From assembly GCA_030684645.1 (NCBI GenBank), contig JAUXUF010000311.1, positions 20,236-84,235 on the forward strand: DNA of 64,000 nt, written 5' to 3'. The notes beneath the pieces are model-generated. The model was given only the letters and a program-made list of their open reading frames with translations, searched no databases and was not told where the DNA came from. Both the position numbers and the translations under genes were made by a program. The stretch comes from Bacteroidota bacterium (GTDB lineage Bacteria; Bacteroidota; Bacteroidia; Bacteroidales; Prolixibacteraceae). Of this stretch, positions 1 to 8,951 are shown in pieces (within the stretch, counting starts at the first letter, position 1; every line of letters starts with the position of its first letter).

Positions 1-1983
1 ACTGGACTTTCCGCTTCCGGAAACGCCGGTGACACAAATCAATTTTCCAAGCGGAAAATCAACGGAAATATTTTTCAGGTTATTGCCTGTGCAGCCTTTC
101 AGCGAAAGTACCTTGCCGTTTCCTTTCCTTCGTTGTTCTGGAATTCTGATTTGTGCTTCTCCCAGCAGGTACTTGGAGGTGAGCGTTCCGGCTGTCAGGA
201 TTTGCTGTGGCGTGCCCGATGCCACCACATGGCCGCCATGAACCCCGGCAAAAGGCCCCATGTCAATCACATAATCGGCATTCATCATCATATCTTTGTC
301 GTGTTCCACCACAATCACCGAGTTGCCGGTATCGCGCAACTGCTCCAGAGAATGTATCAGCCGGAGATTATCGCGGTGGTGCAGTCCGATGCTTGGCTCA
401 TCAAGAATATACAACACATTCACCAGTTGAGAGCCAATTTGGGTCGCCAGGCGGATGCGCTGCGTTTCGCCTCCCGACAAGGTCCGTGAAGTGCGGTTGA
501 GCGACAGGTAATTTAAACCGACATCTTCCAGAAAACGAATCCGGTCGCGGATTTCCTTGACCACTTCAACGGCAATTTTTTTCTGACGGTCGGTCAGGCG
601 ATCCTCCAAATTAACCAGCCATTGGCTGAGTTCAGCGATGTCGAGTTGTGCCAGTTCAGAAATATTTTTTCCGTCGATTTTGAAATACAACGATTCTTTT
701 TTGAGCCGTTGTCCGTTACATTCGGGGCAAGGTGTTTCGCGTACAAACTGATTGGCCCATTTCTGAGCTTTCTGCGATGGGTTGTCGTCCTTTTGCGCAT
801 CGATGTATTTGATCACACCCTCGTAAGTCATCATGTAATTCATGGAAACCCCGAGTGGTGAGTTTTTAAGTTGAATCCGTTCGTTGGTCCCGAATAGTAT
901 GGCATTCAGGCCATCTTCTGGAATATCTTTAATAGGTGTTTTCAGGTTAAAACCAAATAGTTCGCCCAAAGCTTCAATTTGCCAGAAAACCAGCGTATTC
1001 TTGTGTGCCCCAAGCGGAGCAATTCCTCCGTTTTGAATGCTTTTGGTATTATCCGGAACAATTTTCTCCAAGTCGATTTCACTGATCATGCCCAACCCAT
1101 TGCATTTCGGGCAAGCGCCCTGCGGTGAATTAAACGAAAAATTATGAGGCGCCGGTTCGTTATACGAAATGCCGGTAGTTGGACACATCAGCTGACGGCT
1201 GTAATACTTGGCCTCTTGAGTGTCGTGATCCAGGATCATACAAATGCCATGTCCGTTTTTCATGGCAACCTGGAGTGAATCGTGGAGCCGCTTGTCGCTT
1301 GCTTCGTCAACCAGCAACCGGTCGATCACGATTTCGATGAAGTGGTTCTTGTAGCGATCCAGCCGCATGGCAGCCTTCAGTTCGGTTACTTCACCGTCAA
1401 TCCTTGCATTCAGAAAGCCTTTTTTCAGGATTTGCTCAAACAACTCGCGGTAATGACCTTTACGGCCTTTCACTACCGGAGCCAAAATCAGGATTTTTTT
1501 CCCGGAGAAAGAAGATTTAATCAGCGATAAAATCTGATCGTCGGTGTATTTCACCATTTTTTCGCCGGTATTGTACGAATAGGCTTCGCTGGCCCTTGCA
1601 TACAACAGACGCAGAAAATCGTAGATTTCGGTAACAGTACCAACCGTTGATCGCGGATTTTTATTGGTGGTTTTCTGTTCGATGGCAATTACAGGACTTA
1701 AGCCGGTAATCAGATCCACATCAGGACGCTCCATGTTGCCCAGGAAAGAGCGCGCATAGGCCGAAAACGTTTCGATGTACCGGCGCTGCCCTTCGGCATA
1801 AATGGTATCGAATGCCAGCGACGATTTGCCGCTGCCGCTTAACCCGGTAATAACCGTGAGTTTATTTCGTGGAATTTCGACATTTACATTCTGCAAATTG
1901 TGGACACGGGCGCCATGAACCACAATTTTCCCGTCTTCCTCATCTAATTCTTCAGGAGTATGTATATTTTCAGCTCGTAGCAT
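1..1983 (-). CDS. uvrA: Excinuclease ABC subunit A, 3' end missing
   Basis: DNA-damage recognition ATPase of nucleotide excision repair, which loads UvrB on lesions. The ORF track omits it because it runs off the left edge; reading the minus strand gives an open frame of 661 codons from ATG 1983. The first Walker A ([10 protein letters not shown]) is near residues 47-54, the first ABC signature (LSGGETQR) and Walker B ([13 protein letters not shown]) follow, and the second Walker A (GVSGSGKSS) is cut at position 1. Full UvrA is about 940 residues, so the second ABC half is missing. The insertion-domain zinc site is uneven: CPTT replaces the first CxxC while CPKC is intact. The ATG follows the TAA of the upstream gene with no gap (TAAATG), so the two are probably co-transcribed. 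Identification is secure. Confidence 0.96.
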   Translation of the reverse strand, partial: MLRAENIHTPEELDEEDGKIVVHGARVHNLQNVNVEIPRNKLTVITGLSGSGKSSLAFDTIYAEGQRRYIETFSAYARSFLGNMERPDVDLITGLSPVIAIEQKTTNKNPRSTVGTVTEIYDFLRLLYARASEAYSYNTGEKMVKYTDDQILSLIKSSFSGKKILILAPVVKGRKGHYRELFEQILKKGFLNARIDGEVTELKAAMRLDRYKNHFIEIVIDRLLVDEASDKRLHDSLQVAMKNGHGICMILDHDTQEAKYYSRQLMCPTTGISYNEPAPHNFSFNSPQGACPKCNGLGMISEIDLEKIVPDNTKSIQNGGIAPLGAHKNTLVFWQIEALGELFGFNLKTPIKDIPEDGLNAILFGTNERIQLKNSPLGVSMNYMMTYEGVIKYIDAQKDDNPSQKAQKWANQFVRETPCPECNGQRLKKESLYFKIDGKNISELAQLDIAELSQWLVNLEDRLTDRQKKIAVEVVKEIRDRIRFLEDVGLNYLSLNRTSRTLSGGETQRIRLATQIGSQLVNVLYILDEPSIGLHHRDNLRLIHSLEQLRDTGNSVIVVEHDKDMMMNADYVIDMGPFAGVHGGHVVASGTPQQILTAGTLTSKYLLGEAQIRIPEQRRKGNGKVLSLKGCTGNNLKNISVDFPLGKLICVTGVSGSGKSS

Positions 1984-2916
1984 TTAATTCGTTTTTGTTC
2001 TGAAACCTTCTTCCGGAATTTTCAGGATATAAGTCTTTCGGGCCGTGTTTTTCAATAATGTGTCCCTCAACCAGGGGTTAAACATTTTCAAAATTTTATA
2101 ATTGATCCCTTTTTGAAGGGCAAAGTCCGCCCAATCCAAAACCGGGCCATTTACTTCAACAGATTTGGTTTCGATAATAGGATAAATCTGATCTTTTCCG
2201 ATACTGAACCCATATTTTTCAGGGTCTTCCATCACAAGTTTAAATGCAAGAATGCGGAATACATAACGGGTAGTTTCTTCAACGAACAACAAATCGTAAT
2301 AACTTCTAACTTTTTGATTGTTGATTTGGGCGACAACCCGGGTCCTGCCGCCATTGTATGCCGCAGCAACCAGCGACCAGCTTCCGAATTTCTCATAAGC
2401 CGATTTCAGGATACGACATGCGACTTCAGTTGATTTTTCGATGTGATATCGCTCGTCAACTTCAGTATTGATTTCGAGCCCATTTTCTTTTGCGGTTGAT
2501 TCAAGCAATTGCCACAATCCAACAGCTTTGGCCGGCGAAACTGCGCGAACATCAAATCCACTTTCGGCCACACACAGGTATTTGAAATCTTCAGGAATTC
2601 CATTTGATTTCAGAATGGGCTCGATGATGGAAAAGTAGCGTGGCATAGTTTTAATGTACCGGATGGTTTGCGAATGAAAATAAACCGCTGACAATAATTC
2701 GCGGTCAAGATTTTCGCGTACATCGTAATATTCCATTGGAACTTCTTCTCCGGCAAAAGTGAGTTTTTCGGGCAGTTCAACCGGGGTAAACAAGTGGGTT
2801 CCGATTGAATCATGTTGTTGACGTGTTGTGCCGGAACAGCCGGTTAAGGCCGAAAACATGAACACAGGGACAACAGAAATCAATTGAAAGAACCGGACGG
2901 ATATTTTAAACTTCAT
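1984..2916 (-). CDS. Lytic transglycosylase lipoprotein (SLT/MltD-like)
   Basis: Predicted murein lytic transglycosylase that cleaves glycan strands in the periplasm. The N-terminus is hydrophobic and ends in a lipobox (SALTGC), so it should be a lipoprotein of 310 residues. The SLT core is visible: catalytic Glu in CVAESGFD, then AVGLWQLLESTAKENGL and the AAYNGG motif. No LysM repeats are seen at the C-terminus, unlike classic MltD. The track starts at a TTG at 2940; I prefer the ATG at 2916, which puts positive residues directly before the hydrophobic stretch. It abuts uvrA with no spacer, an arrangement that suggests translational coupling rather than shared function. Confidence 0.88.
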   Translation of the reverse strand: MKFKISVRFFQLISVVPVFMFSALTGCSGTTRQQHDSIGTHLFTPVELPEKLTFAGEEVPMEYYDVRENLDRELLSAVYFHSQTIRYIKTMPRYFSIIEPILKSNGIPEDFKYLCVAESGFDVRAVSPAKAVGLWQLLESTAKENGLEINTEVDERYHIEKSTEVACRILKSAYEKFGSWSLVAAAYNGGRTRVVAQINNQKVRSYYDLLFVEETTRYVFRILAFKLVMEDPEKYGFSIGKDQIYPIIETKSVEVNGPVLDWADFALQKGINYKILKMFNPWLRDTLLKNTARKTYILKIPEEGFRTKTN

Positions 2917-3002
2917 AATTTGCTTTTCAAAATTTGACAATTCGCAAAAATAGCTGATTTATACTCCACTGTCAACTATGCTTGCTTTTTATTCAAACAA
3001 AA

Positions 3003-3032
3003 AACCGGTTGAAAAGATCAACCGGTTTTTTT
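3003..3032. terminator. Rho-independent terminator
   Basis: A 10-bp perfect stem (AACCGGTTGA with TCAACCGGTT) around a 5-nt loop is flanked by A and T runs, so it can work in both directions. It lies about 45 nt after the stop of the minus-strand LVIVD gene and so ends that operon before the transglycosylase gene. Confidence 0.85.
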
Positions 3033-3075
3033 AGAGGATACCACAGTACTTCAGTGTCCTTGATTTGCGGACGGA

Positions 3076-4371
3076 TTAGATTTTCTTTACTACAGGAATT
3101 ATGCCAATTTGTTTAATGTTCTGAATATTTGAATAATCGTATAACATAAATCCTTTTTCTCCGATCATGAACAGGTAATTGTTCATCGGAATAACATCGT
3201 ACGCATTAATTAACGGAAAACTTGCAATCATATTGTTCGAAATGTTGTACGGATTGGATGCGTTGTAAATTTTCAGTCCGGCATCGCCATCGCAGATAAA
3301 CAGCAGGTCATCGTCAATTCCAAGGCCTTGCGGGCCATACATGGGATAGGTTGCCAGCAGTTCAAATTTTGAATAGCCATTGCTCATGCGAACCACATCA
3401 AGCTGGTTGACTGTTCCCCGGCAGGAGGTTCCTCCTTTCAGTGTGACGAAGGCCAAATCGCCTTTGATAACAACAGGATCACAGGCAGTTATGTGCGTGA
3501 AATTACCAATTTGTGAAGGTCTTTCAGGAATTTCGAGTGAAAGTACAATCATGCCACTTTGCGTACCCAGAAACATGTGTTTGTCGGTAATAAAAATGGT
3601 TTCCATATTCCAACCTATATTTTTGGTATCAAGCAAAGTAGCTTCAGAAGTAGAATTCAGTTTGAATGTTAACAAACTATTCTGATTAACGACATAAAGC
3701 ATATCCTTGTATAAACCAAAACGAGCCATACTGCCACCAACGCCGTATGTTGTTCCAGATGTTCCTGAAGATCCGCTGACACCCCCCAATGAGGTATAGT
3801 TTTTATCCATCGACATACTTTCGTAGCCATAATAAATTGGATAATAACGTTGTTCCAATTCCTGACGAACACTTTTCTCCTCCCATGCGGTTATGACTCC
3901 TTTTGACTCATCCAATTTGGCAAGAGGCAGTTTTTCGTTGTATTTGGGCAAGGTGTAAGGGAAAACTTTTTGTACCCGACCAACTTCTTTAATACCTGAG
4001 AAGTTGGATACATCGATGGAAACCAGGTCGATGTAACTGTCGGCATACAAAATATTGTCTTTGATGGCAATGTCAACATTACCTGGAATTTCGATAAAAC
4101 CCTTGTTTTGAGGATTTTTCGGGTCGCTCACATCATAGACATGCACCCCTTTCATCTTTTCGTTGATGAAAATGTACTGATCTTTGAAATAGATTTTCCC
4201 GGGGTTGTTCATTTCACGGGCAGCAGTCATTTTCACAGCCGATCGTAAATCGGTATAACTCAGGTAAACAGGAGCATTTGCTGTAAATGTTTCGAAAACC
4301 TTGTCGGTACAAGCTGATGCAACGATCAGAAGAAGTACCAGAACGGTATATATATTTTTTGTCTGATTCAT
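3076..4371 (-). CDS. LVIVD repeat-containing lipoprotein
   Basis: A 431-residue surface or periplasmic protein of the LVIVD beta-propeller type. It begins with a signal peptide and lipobox-like ASAC. Repeats typical of the family are visible, such as KGVHVYDVSDPKNPQNKG, DLVSIDVSNFSGIKEVG and GLKIYNASNPYNIS. No catalytic motif is apparent; propellers of this kind usually bind partners or polysaccharide. It follows the beta-barrel gene 4380-5138 by 8 nt, so both sit in one transcript. The pairing suggests an outer-membrane barrel with an attached lipoprotein, which is inference only. A low-complexity Gly/Ser stretch (GGVSGSSGTSGTTYG) interrupts the repeats. Confidence 0.82.
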   Translation of the reverse strand: MNQTKNIYTVLVLLLIVASACTDKVFETFTANAPVYLSYTDLRSAVKMTAAREMNNPGKIYFKDQYIFINEKMKGVHVYDVSDPKNPQNKGFIEIPGNVDIAIKDNILYADSYIDLVSIDVSNFSGIKEVGRVQKVFPYTLPKYNEKLPLAKLDESKGVITAWEEKSVRQELEQRYYPIYYGYESMSMDKNYTSLGGVSGSSGTSGTTYGVGGSMARFGLYKDMLYVVNQNSLLTFKLNSTSEATLLDTKNIGWNMETIFITDKHMFLGTQSGMIVLSLEIPERPSQIGNFTHITACDPVVIKGDLAFVTLKGGTSCRGTVNQLDVVRMSNGYSKFELLATYPMYGPQGLGIDDDLLFICDGDAGLKIYNASNPYNISNNMIASFPLINAYDVIPMNNYLFMIGEKGFMLYDYSNIQNIKQIGIIPVVKKI

Positions 4372-4379
4372 GGCCGCGA

Positions 4380-5138
4380 TTAATTAAAGATAAATCCGAT
4401 TTTCAGTGAAAGGCGCGAATAGTTTGTTTCAAGCTTATAGGCATTTTCTCCGGAATAATTTAACTGATGATGCCGGTATCCAAAGGAAAAAAACCAGCCG
4501 AAATTTTCTGAAGTGAATCCCTGAAAACCAACAGATGGGTTAATGAAATAACCGCCTTCAGCATTGAGCTTCTCACTGGTTTGCGGATAATAAACGGATG
4601 AAGATGGTGAATAATAATTGGTATAATGTTGACGGTTCCCATCTTCAAGCGGCACCATATATCCGGTTTGTAAATTGATGAACGGTGTAAATTTGGTATC
4701 GCGAAATTTATATTGAATCTGGCCAAATGCAGGCATGTACGATTCGTCCAGAAACTCGGTTCCCAGGCCAGCGCCAACATACAATTTATCTTTAACCCGG
4801 AAGTTTAAGGAGGTTATGAATGAAAACGGCGCTTTCTGGTTGTTTCCGGAGTTACCAACCAAAACGCCAAAAGAGGTGTCGAAGAAATAGTCTTTAGATA
4901 AGGTCGTTTCAGACTTGGTTCGCGAATACCTGGAAATGCTGTCAACCTCAGAGTTTTTGAAAACCCATTCATTTCCGGCTGAATTAATCTTGGTTATACC
5001 AACATCATGAGTTATAAGCTGACCTCGAATAATACCTCCTGATTTCAGGTAAACCAGATCTTTATTGCTTTTCTGGGCAAATGCCGGAACCAGAAACAAG
5101 CCGGCCAGCAGAATGAATAAGAGTTTTTTCATTTTCAT
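4380..5138 (-). CDS. Outer membrane beta-barrel protein
   Basis: A 252-residue secreted protein with a clear signal peptide (MKMKKLLFILLAGLFLVPAFA). Residues about 25-75 form a short domain (LKSGGIIRGQLITHDV) of the kind that precedes porin-like barrels in Bacteroidetes. The remainder shows alternating hydrophobic/aromatic strands and ends in a Phe-rich strand (LSLKIGFIFN), as expected for an outer-membrane barrel. An alternative ATG exists two codons downstream. It is the first gene of a two-gene unit with the LVIVD lipoprotein. Its ligand cannot be read from the sequence. Confidence 0.72.
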   Translation of the reverse strand: MKMKKLLFILLAGLFLVPAFAQKSNKDLVYLKSGGIIRGQLITHDVGITKINSAGNEWVFKNSEVDSISRYSRTKSETTLSKDYFFDTSFGVLVGNSGNNQKAPFSFITSLNFRVKDKLYVGAGLGTEFLDESYMPAFGQIQYKFRDTKFTPFINLQTGYMVPLEDGNRQHYTNYYSPSSSVYYPQTSEKLNAEGGYFINPSVGFQGFTSENFGWFFSFGYRHHQLNYSGENAYKLETNYSRLSLKIGFIFN

Positions 5139-5304
5139 TTTTGGTTTTAAAGTTTTATCACGTTGGGTGACGTTCGTATTCTGTTTTCAGTTGTTTGTGC
5201 TGTAAAGAAGATGTGTTGACTGAAAAAAAGGTTGCGCGGGGAAAGTGAAATTTGTCTTCTGCAATTTTTTTGTTTACTCGTTAGGATTGGCATTGGCAAA
5301 TCTC

Positions 5305-5312
5305 TATTTTTG
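5305..5312 (+). promoter_or_regulatory. Possible Bacteroidetes -7 element before the DUF1080 gene
   Basis: TATTTTTG fits the Bacteroidetes -7 consensus TAnnTTTG, 65 nt ahead of the ATG at 5378. Nearby TTG triplets are not at the ideal 19-21 nt distance, so this is a weak call. Confidence 0.35.
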
Positions 5313-5377
5313 AAGTTTAATTCTAAACTCTAATAAATCATTAACCGACCCTTTGCGGGGTTTCAAAAAATTAAATC

Positions 5378-6115
5378 ATGAAAAGGAACATTTTAATGAC
5401 GATGTCATTAGCTGTTGCAATGCTGATCGCTCTCCCGGGTTTTTCCCAAACAGTGAATGAACTCTCGAAAAAAGAGAAGAAAGAGGGTTGGGTACTGTTG
5501 TTTAACGGTAAGGACTTCGACGGGTGGAGACAATGCAACGGGACAGCGATGCCGGCAAACTGGGTGCTTGAAGAAAATGCGATGAAAGTTTTCACTGCAG
5601 CGGATAAAAATCCAGGACAGGGATCCAACGGAGACATTCTCTTTTCAGGTAAAAAATTCAAAAACTTCGAACTTTCAATCGATTGGAAAGCCAGCAAAAT
5701 GGCCAATTCAGGAATTTTTTACAATGTACGCGAAGTTCCGGGAAAACCCATTTATTATGCGGCGCCTGAAGTTCAGGTACTCGACAATGCAGATGCTACC
5801 GACAATAAAATCGATAGCCATCTGGCCGGTTCACTTTACGACATGCTGCCCGCCGATCCAAAAACGGTACATCCGGCCGGTTCGTGGAATACAATTGTCA
5901 TAAAGGTTATAGATGGAAAGGTAACCCATATCCAGAATGGTGTGGAAGTGTGTACCTATACCTTATGGACTCCAGAGTGGGACGCGATGGTTGCAAAAAG
6001 CAAATTCAAAACATTCCCCGGTTTTACTGAGGGAATCGCGAAAGAAGGCTACATCGGACTTCAGGATCACGGATACCCGGTATGGTTCCGTAACATCAAG
6101 ATACGCGAACTTTAG
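5378..6115 (+). CDS. DUF1080 (3-keto-disaccharide hydrolase-like) secreted protein
   Basis: A 245-residue protein with a signal peptide cleaved near GFSQ. The mature part is one DUF1080 jelly-roll domain: it opens with GWVLLFNGKDFDGWRQ and ends with the usual GYIGLQDHGYPVWFRNIKIREL. Family members bind or hydrolyse modified disaccharides and are abundant in glycan-degrading Bacteroidetes and Planctomycetes; the substrate here is unknown. It stands alone: divergent from the barrel operon on its left and convergent with the 6269-7672 gene. No sugar-utilisation genes are adjacent. Confidence 0.85.
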   Translation: MKRNILMTMSLAVAMLIALPGFSQTVNELSKKEKKEGWVLLFNGKDFDGWRQCNGTAMPANWVLEENAMKVFTAADKNPGQGSNGDILFSGKKFKNFELSIDWKASKMANSGIFYNVREVPGKPIYYAAPEVQVLDNADATDNKIDSHLAGSLYDMLPADPKTVHPAGSWNTIVIKVIDGKVTHIQNGVEVCTYTLWTPEWDAMVAKSKFKTFPGFTEGIAKEGYIGLQDHGYPVWFRNIKIREL

Positions 6116-6128
6116 TTCTTAATTCTAC

Positions 6129-6183
6129 AATTCGCCCTGCCCAGTTTCACATCGGATAAGATTTGAACTGGGCAGGGCGAATT
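6129..6183. terminator. Long hairpin terminator between convergent genes
   Basis: An 18-bp perfect stem (AATTCGCCCTGCCCAGTT and its complement) with a 19-nt loop lies 13 nt after the DUF1080 stop and before the 3' end of the minus-strand gene at 6269. The downstream T content is modest, so termination strength is uncertain, but position and stem support a bidirectional terminator. Confidence 0.65.
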
Positions 6184-6268
6184 TCTATTTATACCTGTGT
6201 CATTTCAAAGCACCGGGATTGGACAAAGGAAAATAGAAACGAAAGATATTCAAAAGGATTTTAGGATT

Positions 6269-7672
6269 CTAGAATTCGTAGCTTAAGCCGGAATAAACCC
6301 CGATGGTATAAGGTTTATAGCTTACATCAGAGTTGCTGTTTAGCGAATTCAGGAAATATTTAATGCGGGGTTCAACATTCAGGAAAATTCGTTTCGACAA
6401 GCCATATTTCAGTCCGATTCCCAACGTTCCGCTGTAATTCAGAGATTGCATGTCATTCGTTTTGCCAACCAGACTTCGGATGTTGCTGCTTTCCATAAAA
6501 GTTTGGTTTCCAATCAGCAGATTTGAGCTGATTCCACCAAGCAATTCCACATCAAACCTCGAATCAAGAATCGTATAACGCAGATACAACGGGATTTCGA
6601 TGTATTCGAAATTCTGAATAAAGCTTGCATCCGAAACAACAACTGCAGAAACCATTGTATTAGCTTCAAGATTAGTTCCCAGTACAATTCCTGAAGGAAT
6701 ACTGCTGAATTCAATGACTCCCGCTGAACTGTTCATGTTCATTTTGCTCGTATTGGCTTCGATATTCACCGGGGCGTTAAAATATTTTGATCCGTTGTCA
6801 GCCATAGCGAGATTTTTTCCAGAGGAGGAAGTGGTATTTCCGGAAGTTTGACCCAAAGCGGAATAATAAACCCCGCTTTGTAAGCTCCAACGTTTGCCTG
6901 ATTTAACTTCAACCGAAACACCACCACCCAATTCGACTGGTTTGTTTGATGATGAACTCAGCATATTGCTTGCATAAACCTGTGAATGACTGCTCCTTGA
7001 CACACTGTATGCGGGCGAAACCTGCGCTCCAACCAGCCAGCGGGTTTTCTTCTGTGATTCGTCCTGTGCCAGCATCATTTCCTTGTTCTGGTTCATGATC
7101 TGCTGATCGATTGATAATTCTTCCTGTTCCTTGCTGGTTTTAACAATCTTCTTTTCCAGTAACAATCCTGCAAACCGATCCTCTTGTTTGATCAGGCGTG
7201 TCAATCTTTTCAGCGGTTTTATAACCTCTGTTTCATCTGTCTGTAAAAAAACAGCAGTTTTCGGAGTCGTTATCTGTCTTTCATTCTTGAATCGGCTGAC
7301 AACCAAAAGGGTTTTATTGGCTGCGGAATGGTTCGTTATTTCAGGAGAGTTTTGTGTTTGACTGATTTGATTTGGTTCTTTCCGGAACTCATCAATCACT
7401 TTTTTTGAATTCATTTCCGGCTTGCTGTTCTGACTGATACTAGTTGGTTGCACAGCTAGTTCGCCAGACCTGTCATTTAATTGCCATCCGGCAACAAAAG
7501 CTAAAAGCACTGCAGCGGCAATACCTGCAACCCTCCAGAAAACCATTTTCCGTTTCCGGCGGGCTCCGGCAGCACCGACCAATATATTCTGCAGGATATA
7601 AGCAGGAGGTTCCTGCTCATGATTCAGAAGTTTATTTCGGAACAATTCATCTATATTGTTATCTTTAATCAT
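6269..7672 (-). CDS. Sigma-operon membrane protein with C-terminal beta-barrel domain
   Basis: A 467-residue protein encoded behind an ECF sigma factor with a 4-nt overlap. Residues 1-40 are hydrophilic and resemble the cytosolic part of Bacteroidetes anti-sigma-like proteins (DELFRNKLLNHEQEPPAYIL). One membrane helix follows at about 44-63 (FWRVAGIAAAVLLAFVAGWQL), then a long low-complexity linker to about residue 200. The last 260 residues look like an outer-membrane porin-type barrel (LVGAQVSPAYSV ... YKPYTIGVYSGLSYEF). It is likely the regulator or sensor partner of the sigma factor, but the family function is not established. Whether one chain spans from inner to outer membrane is open. 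Confidence 0.7.
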   Translation of the reverse strand: MIKDNNIDELFRNKLLNHEQEPPAYILQNILVGAAGARRKRKMVFWRVAGIAAAVLLAFVAGWQLNDRSGELAVQPTSISQNSKPEMNSKKVIDEFRKEPNQISQTQNSPEITNHSAANKTLLVVSRFKNERQITTPKTAVFLQTDETEVIKPLKRLTRLIKQEDRFAGLLLEKKIVKTSKEQEELSIDQQIMNQNKEMMLAQDESQKKTRWLVGAQVSPAYSVSRSSHSQVYASNMLSSSSNKPVELGGGVSVEVKSGKRWSLQSGVYYSALGQTSGNTTSSSGKNLAMADNGSKYFNAPVNIEANTSKMNMNSSAGVIEFSSIPSGIVLGTNLEANTMVSAVVVSDASFIQNFEYIEIPLYLRYTILDSRFDVELLGGISSNLLIGNQTFMESSNIRSLVGKTNDMQSLNYSGTLGIGLKYGLSKRIFLNVEPRIKYFLNSLNSNSDVSYKPYTIGVYSGLSYEF

Positions 7673-8229
7673 GCCGTATAATTGTTTTTGGCATCCAACT
7701 CACCAAAGTTTTCCTGAACTTTCTTTTTTAAAATTTCCCTGGCTCTTGACAGGTTTGATTTAGAGGTTCCCTGCGTGATCGACATTTCGCTGGCAATCTC
7801 CTGGTGCGAAAATCCTTCTATCACATAAAGGTTAAAAACCATCTGGTAGCGCGGTGGTAATTCCTGGATCAGTTTTATCAGGTCGTCAGCCGAAATTTTC
7901 GATATCACATCATCCGAAAAATTGACTGTATCATAAATTGTAACGTCTTCAACAGGGTACAGCAAATGTTGTTTTCGGATCTTCTCAAGCGAAACATTAA
8001 TCATGATCCGTCGTATCCAGCCTTCCAAAGAACCATCGTTCCGAAACGTCTTCAGGTTGGTGAAAACCTTGATAAAGCCTTCCTGTAAATTATCTTCAGC
8101 TTCTGTTCTATCTTTGGCATAACGCAAACATACCCCGAACATTTTCGGTGCAAACTGCTGATATAGTTTTGCCTGAGCTTTTGGGTTTCCGGCAATACAA
8201 TCGGATATGATTGGTCTAAAATCTTCCAA
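7669..8229 (-). CDS. RNA polymerase ECF sigma-70 factor
   Basis: A 186-residue ECF sigma factor. Region 2 is seen in YAKDRTEAEDNLQEGFIKVFTNLKTFRNDGSLEGWIRRI and region 4 in LPPRYQMVFNLYVIEGFSHQEIASEM followed by TSKSNLSRAREILKKKV. The frame opens with TTG at 8229, with an in-frame stop a few codons upstream and no ATG before residue 30, so TTG is the likely start. Its stop overlaps the start of the next gene by 4 nt (ATGA), indicating coupling with that membrane protein. Target promoters are unknown, although many such sigma factors autoregulate. Confidence 0.92.
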   Translation of the reverse strand: MEDFRPIISDCIAGNPKAQAKLYQQFAPKMFGVCLRYAKDRTEAEDNLQEGFIKVFTNLKTFRNDGSLEGWIRRIMINVSLEKIRKQHLLYPVEDVTIYDTVNFSDDVISKISADDLIKLIQELPPRYQMVFNLYVIEGFSHQEIASEMSITQGTSKSNLSRAREILKKKVQENFGELDAKNNYTA

Positions 8230-8453
8230 GTGTGCGCAAATTTCTGATTATCCAAAATTAACCCAATTAATCCGACTTTGTGCGATAGAACCTTTTTTCA
8301 TTCCAGATAATCTTCAATTAACAATGGTCTGGCTTTGTACAATTTCGCCTGAAACAGAACTCGATTTCTACTAAGATGGAGCTGGGTTGGGAATAGTTGC
8401 GTTGAGGAAGAATATTTTGTAAATGTTTGAGACCGAGTCTATAGAAGAACATG

Positions 8454-8948
8454 CTAAAACTGTTCACCAAGCTGTCTGAACATCTCAATTGTATTCATGT
8501 AATGAATACCAAATGGGATGCATGCGTCAGGAATTTTTATTTTATTCTTTTTTTCAGGTTGAAGTATTTCTTGGGTAATAATAGTGTTATGGTTAGCAAA
8601 AGAATATGAAATCAGCCACGCATCTGCTTCATCAGCATCTAAAAATTCATCTAATGCTTTTTGTTGAAAATGACTTCTTCTTGATACAGCCCAATTAACA
8701 ATCTGAGTGTATTCTGGTATTACCTGTGATGTATCTTTAAAAAAGATATCTGGCAAATTAACCACACACCATTTCTTTAATTCATCATCATTTTGGTATA
8801 TCTCATTTTTTACTTTATCAATACTGATGATTTTTCCGTCTAAAGCCAGCTGTTTTACCTTTCCCCGGAAGCTAACAGCAACATCTAATGGGTAAGTAGC
8901 TCGATGTGCCTGTATGAAGAAATTGCTATCAACAACAAATGGTCCCAT
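8454..8948 (-). CDS. DUF4411 PIN-like protein (putative toxin)
   Basis: A 164-residue protein of the DUF4411 family, which has a PIN-like nuclease fold. Candidate acidic metal ligands are in order: FVVDSNF at the N-terminus, KNEIYQ, the cluster LDADEADAWLIS, and KIPDAC near the end. Such proteins are predicted toxins that cut RNA. The gene starts 3 nt after the stop of the ImmA/IrrE gene, an arrangement seen in type II toxin-antitoxin-like pairs. It is AT-rich against the sigma operon beside it, consistent with horizontal gain. Activity has not been shown here; the call rests on the family and context. Confidence 0.8.
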   Translation of the reverse strand: MGPFVVDSNFFIQAHRATYPLDVAVSFRGKVKQLALDGKIISIDKVKNEIYQNDDELKKWCVVNLPDIFFKDTSQVIPEYTQIVNWAVSRRSHFQQKALDEFLDADEADAWLISYSFANHNTIITQEILQPEKKNKIKIPDACIPFGIHYMNTIEMFRQLGEQF

Positions 8949-8951
8949 TGG

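Noticed and set aside
29-861. Plus-strand ORFs of 70-118 codons at the left end
   Set aside because: They are antisense shadows of uvrA, which reads continuously on the minus strand with all its motifs.
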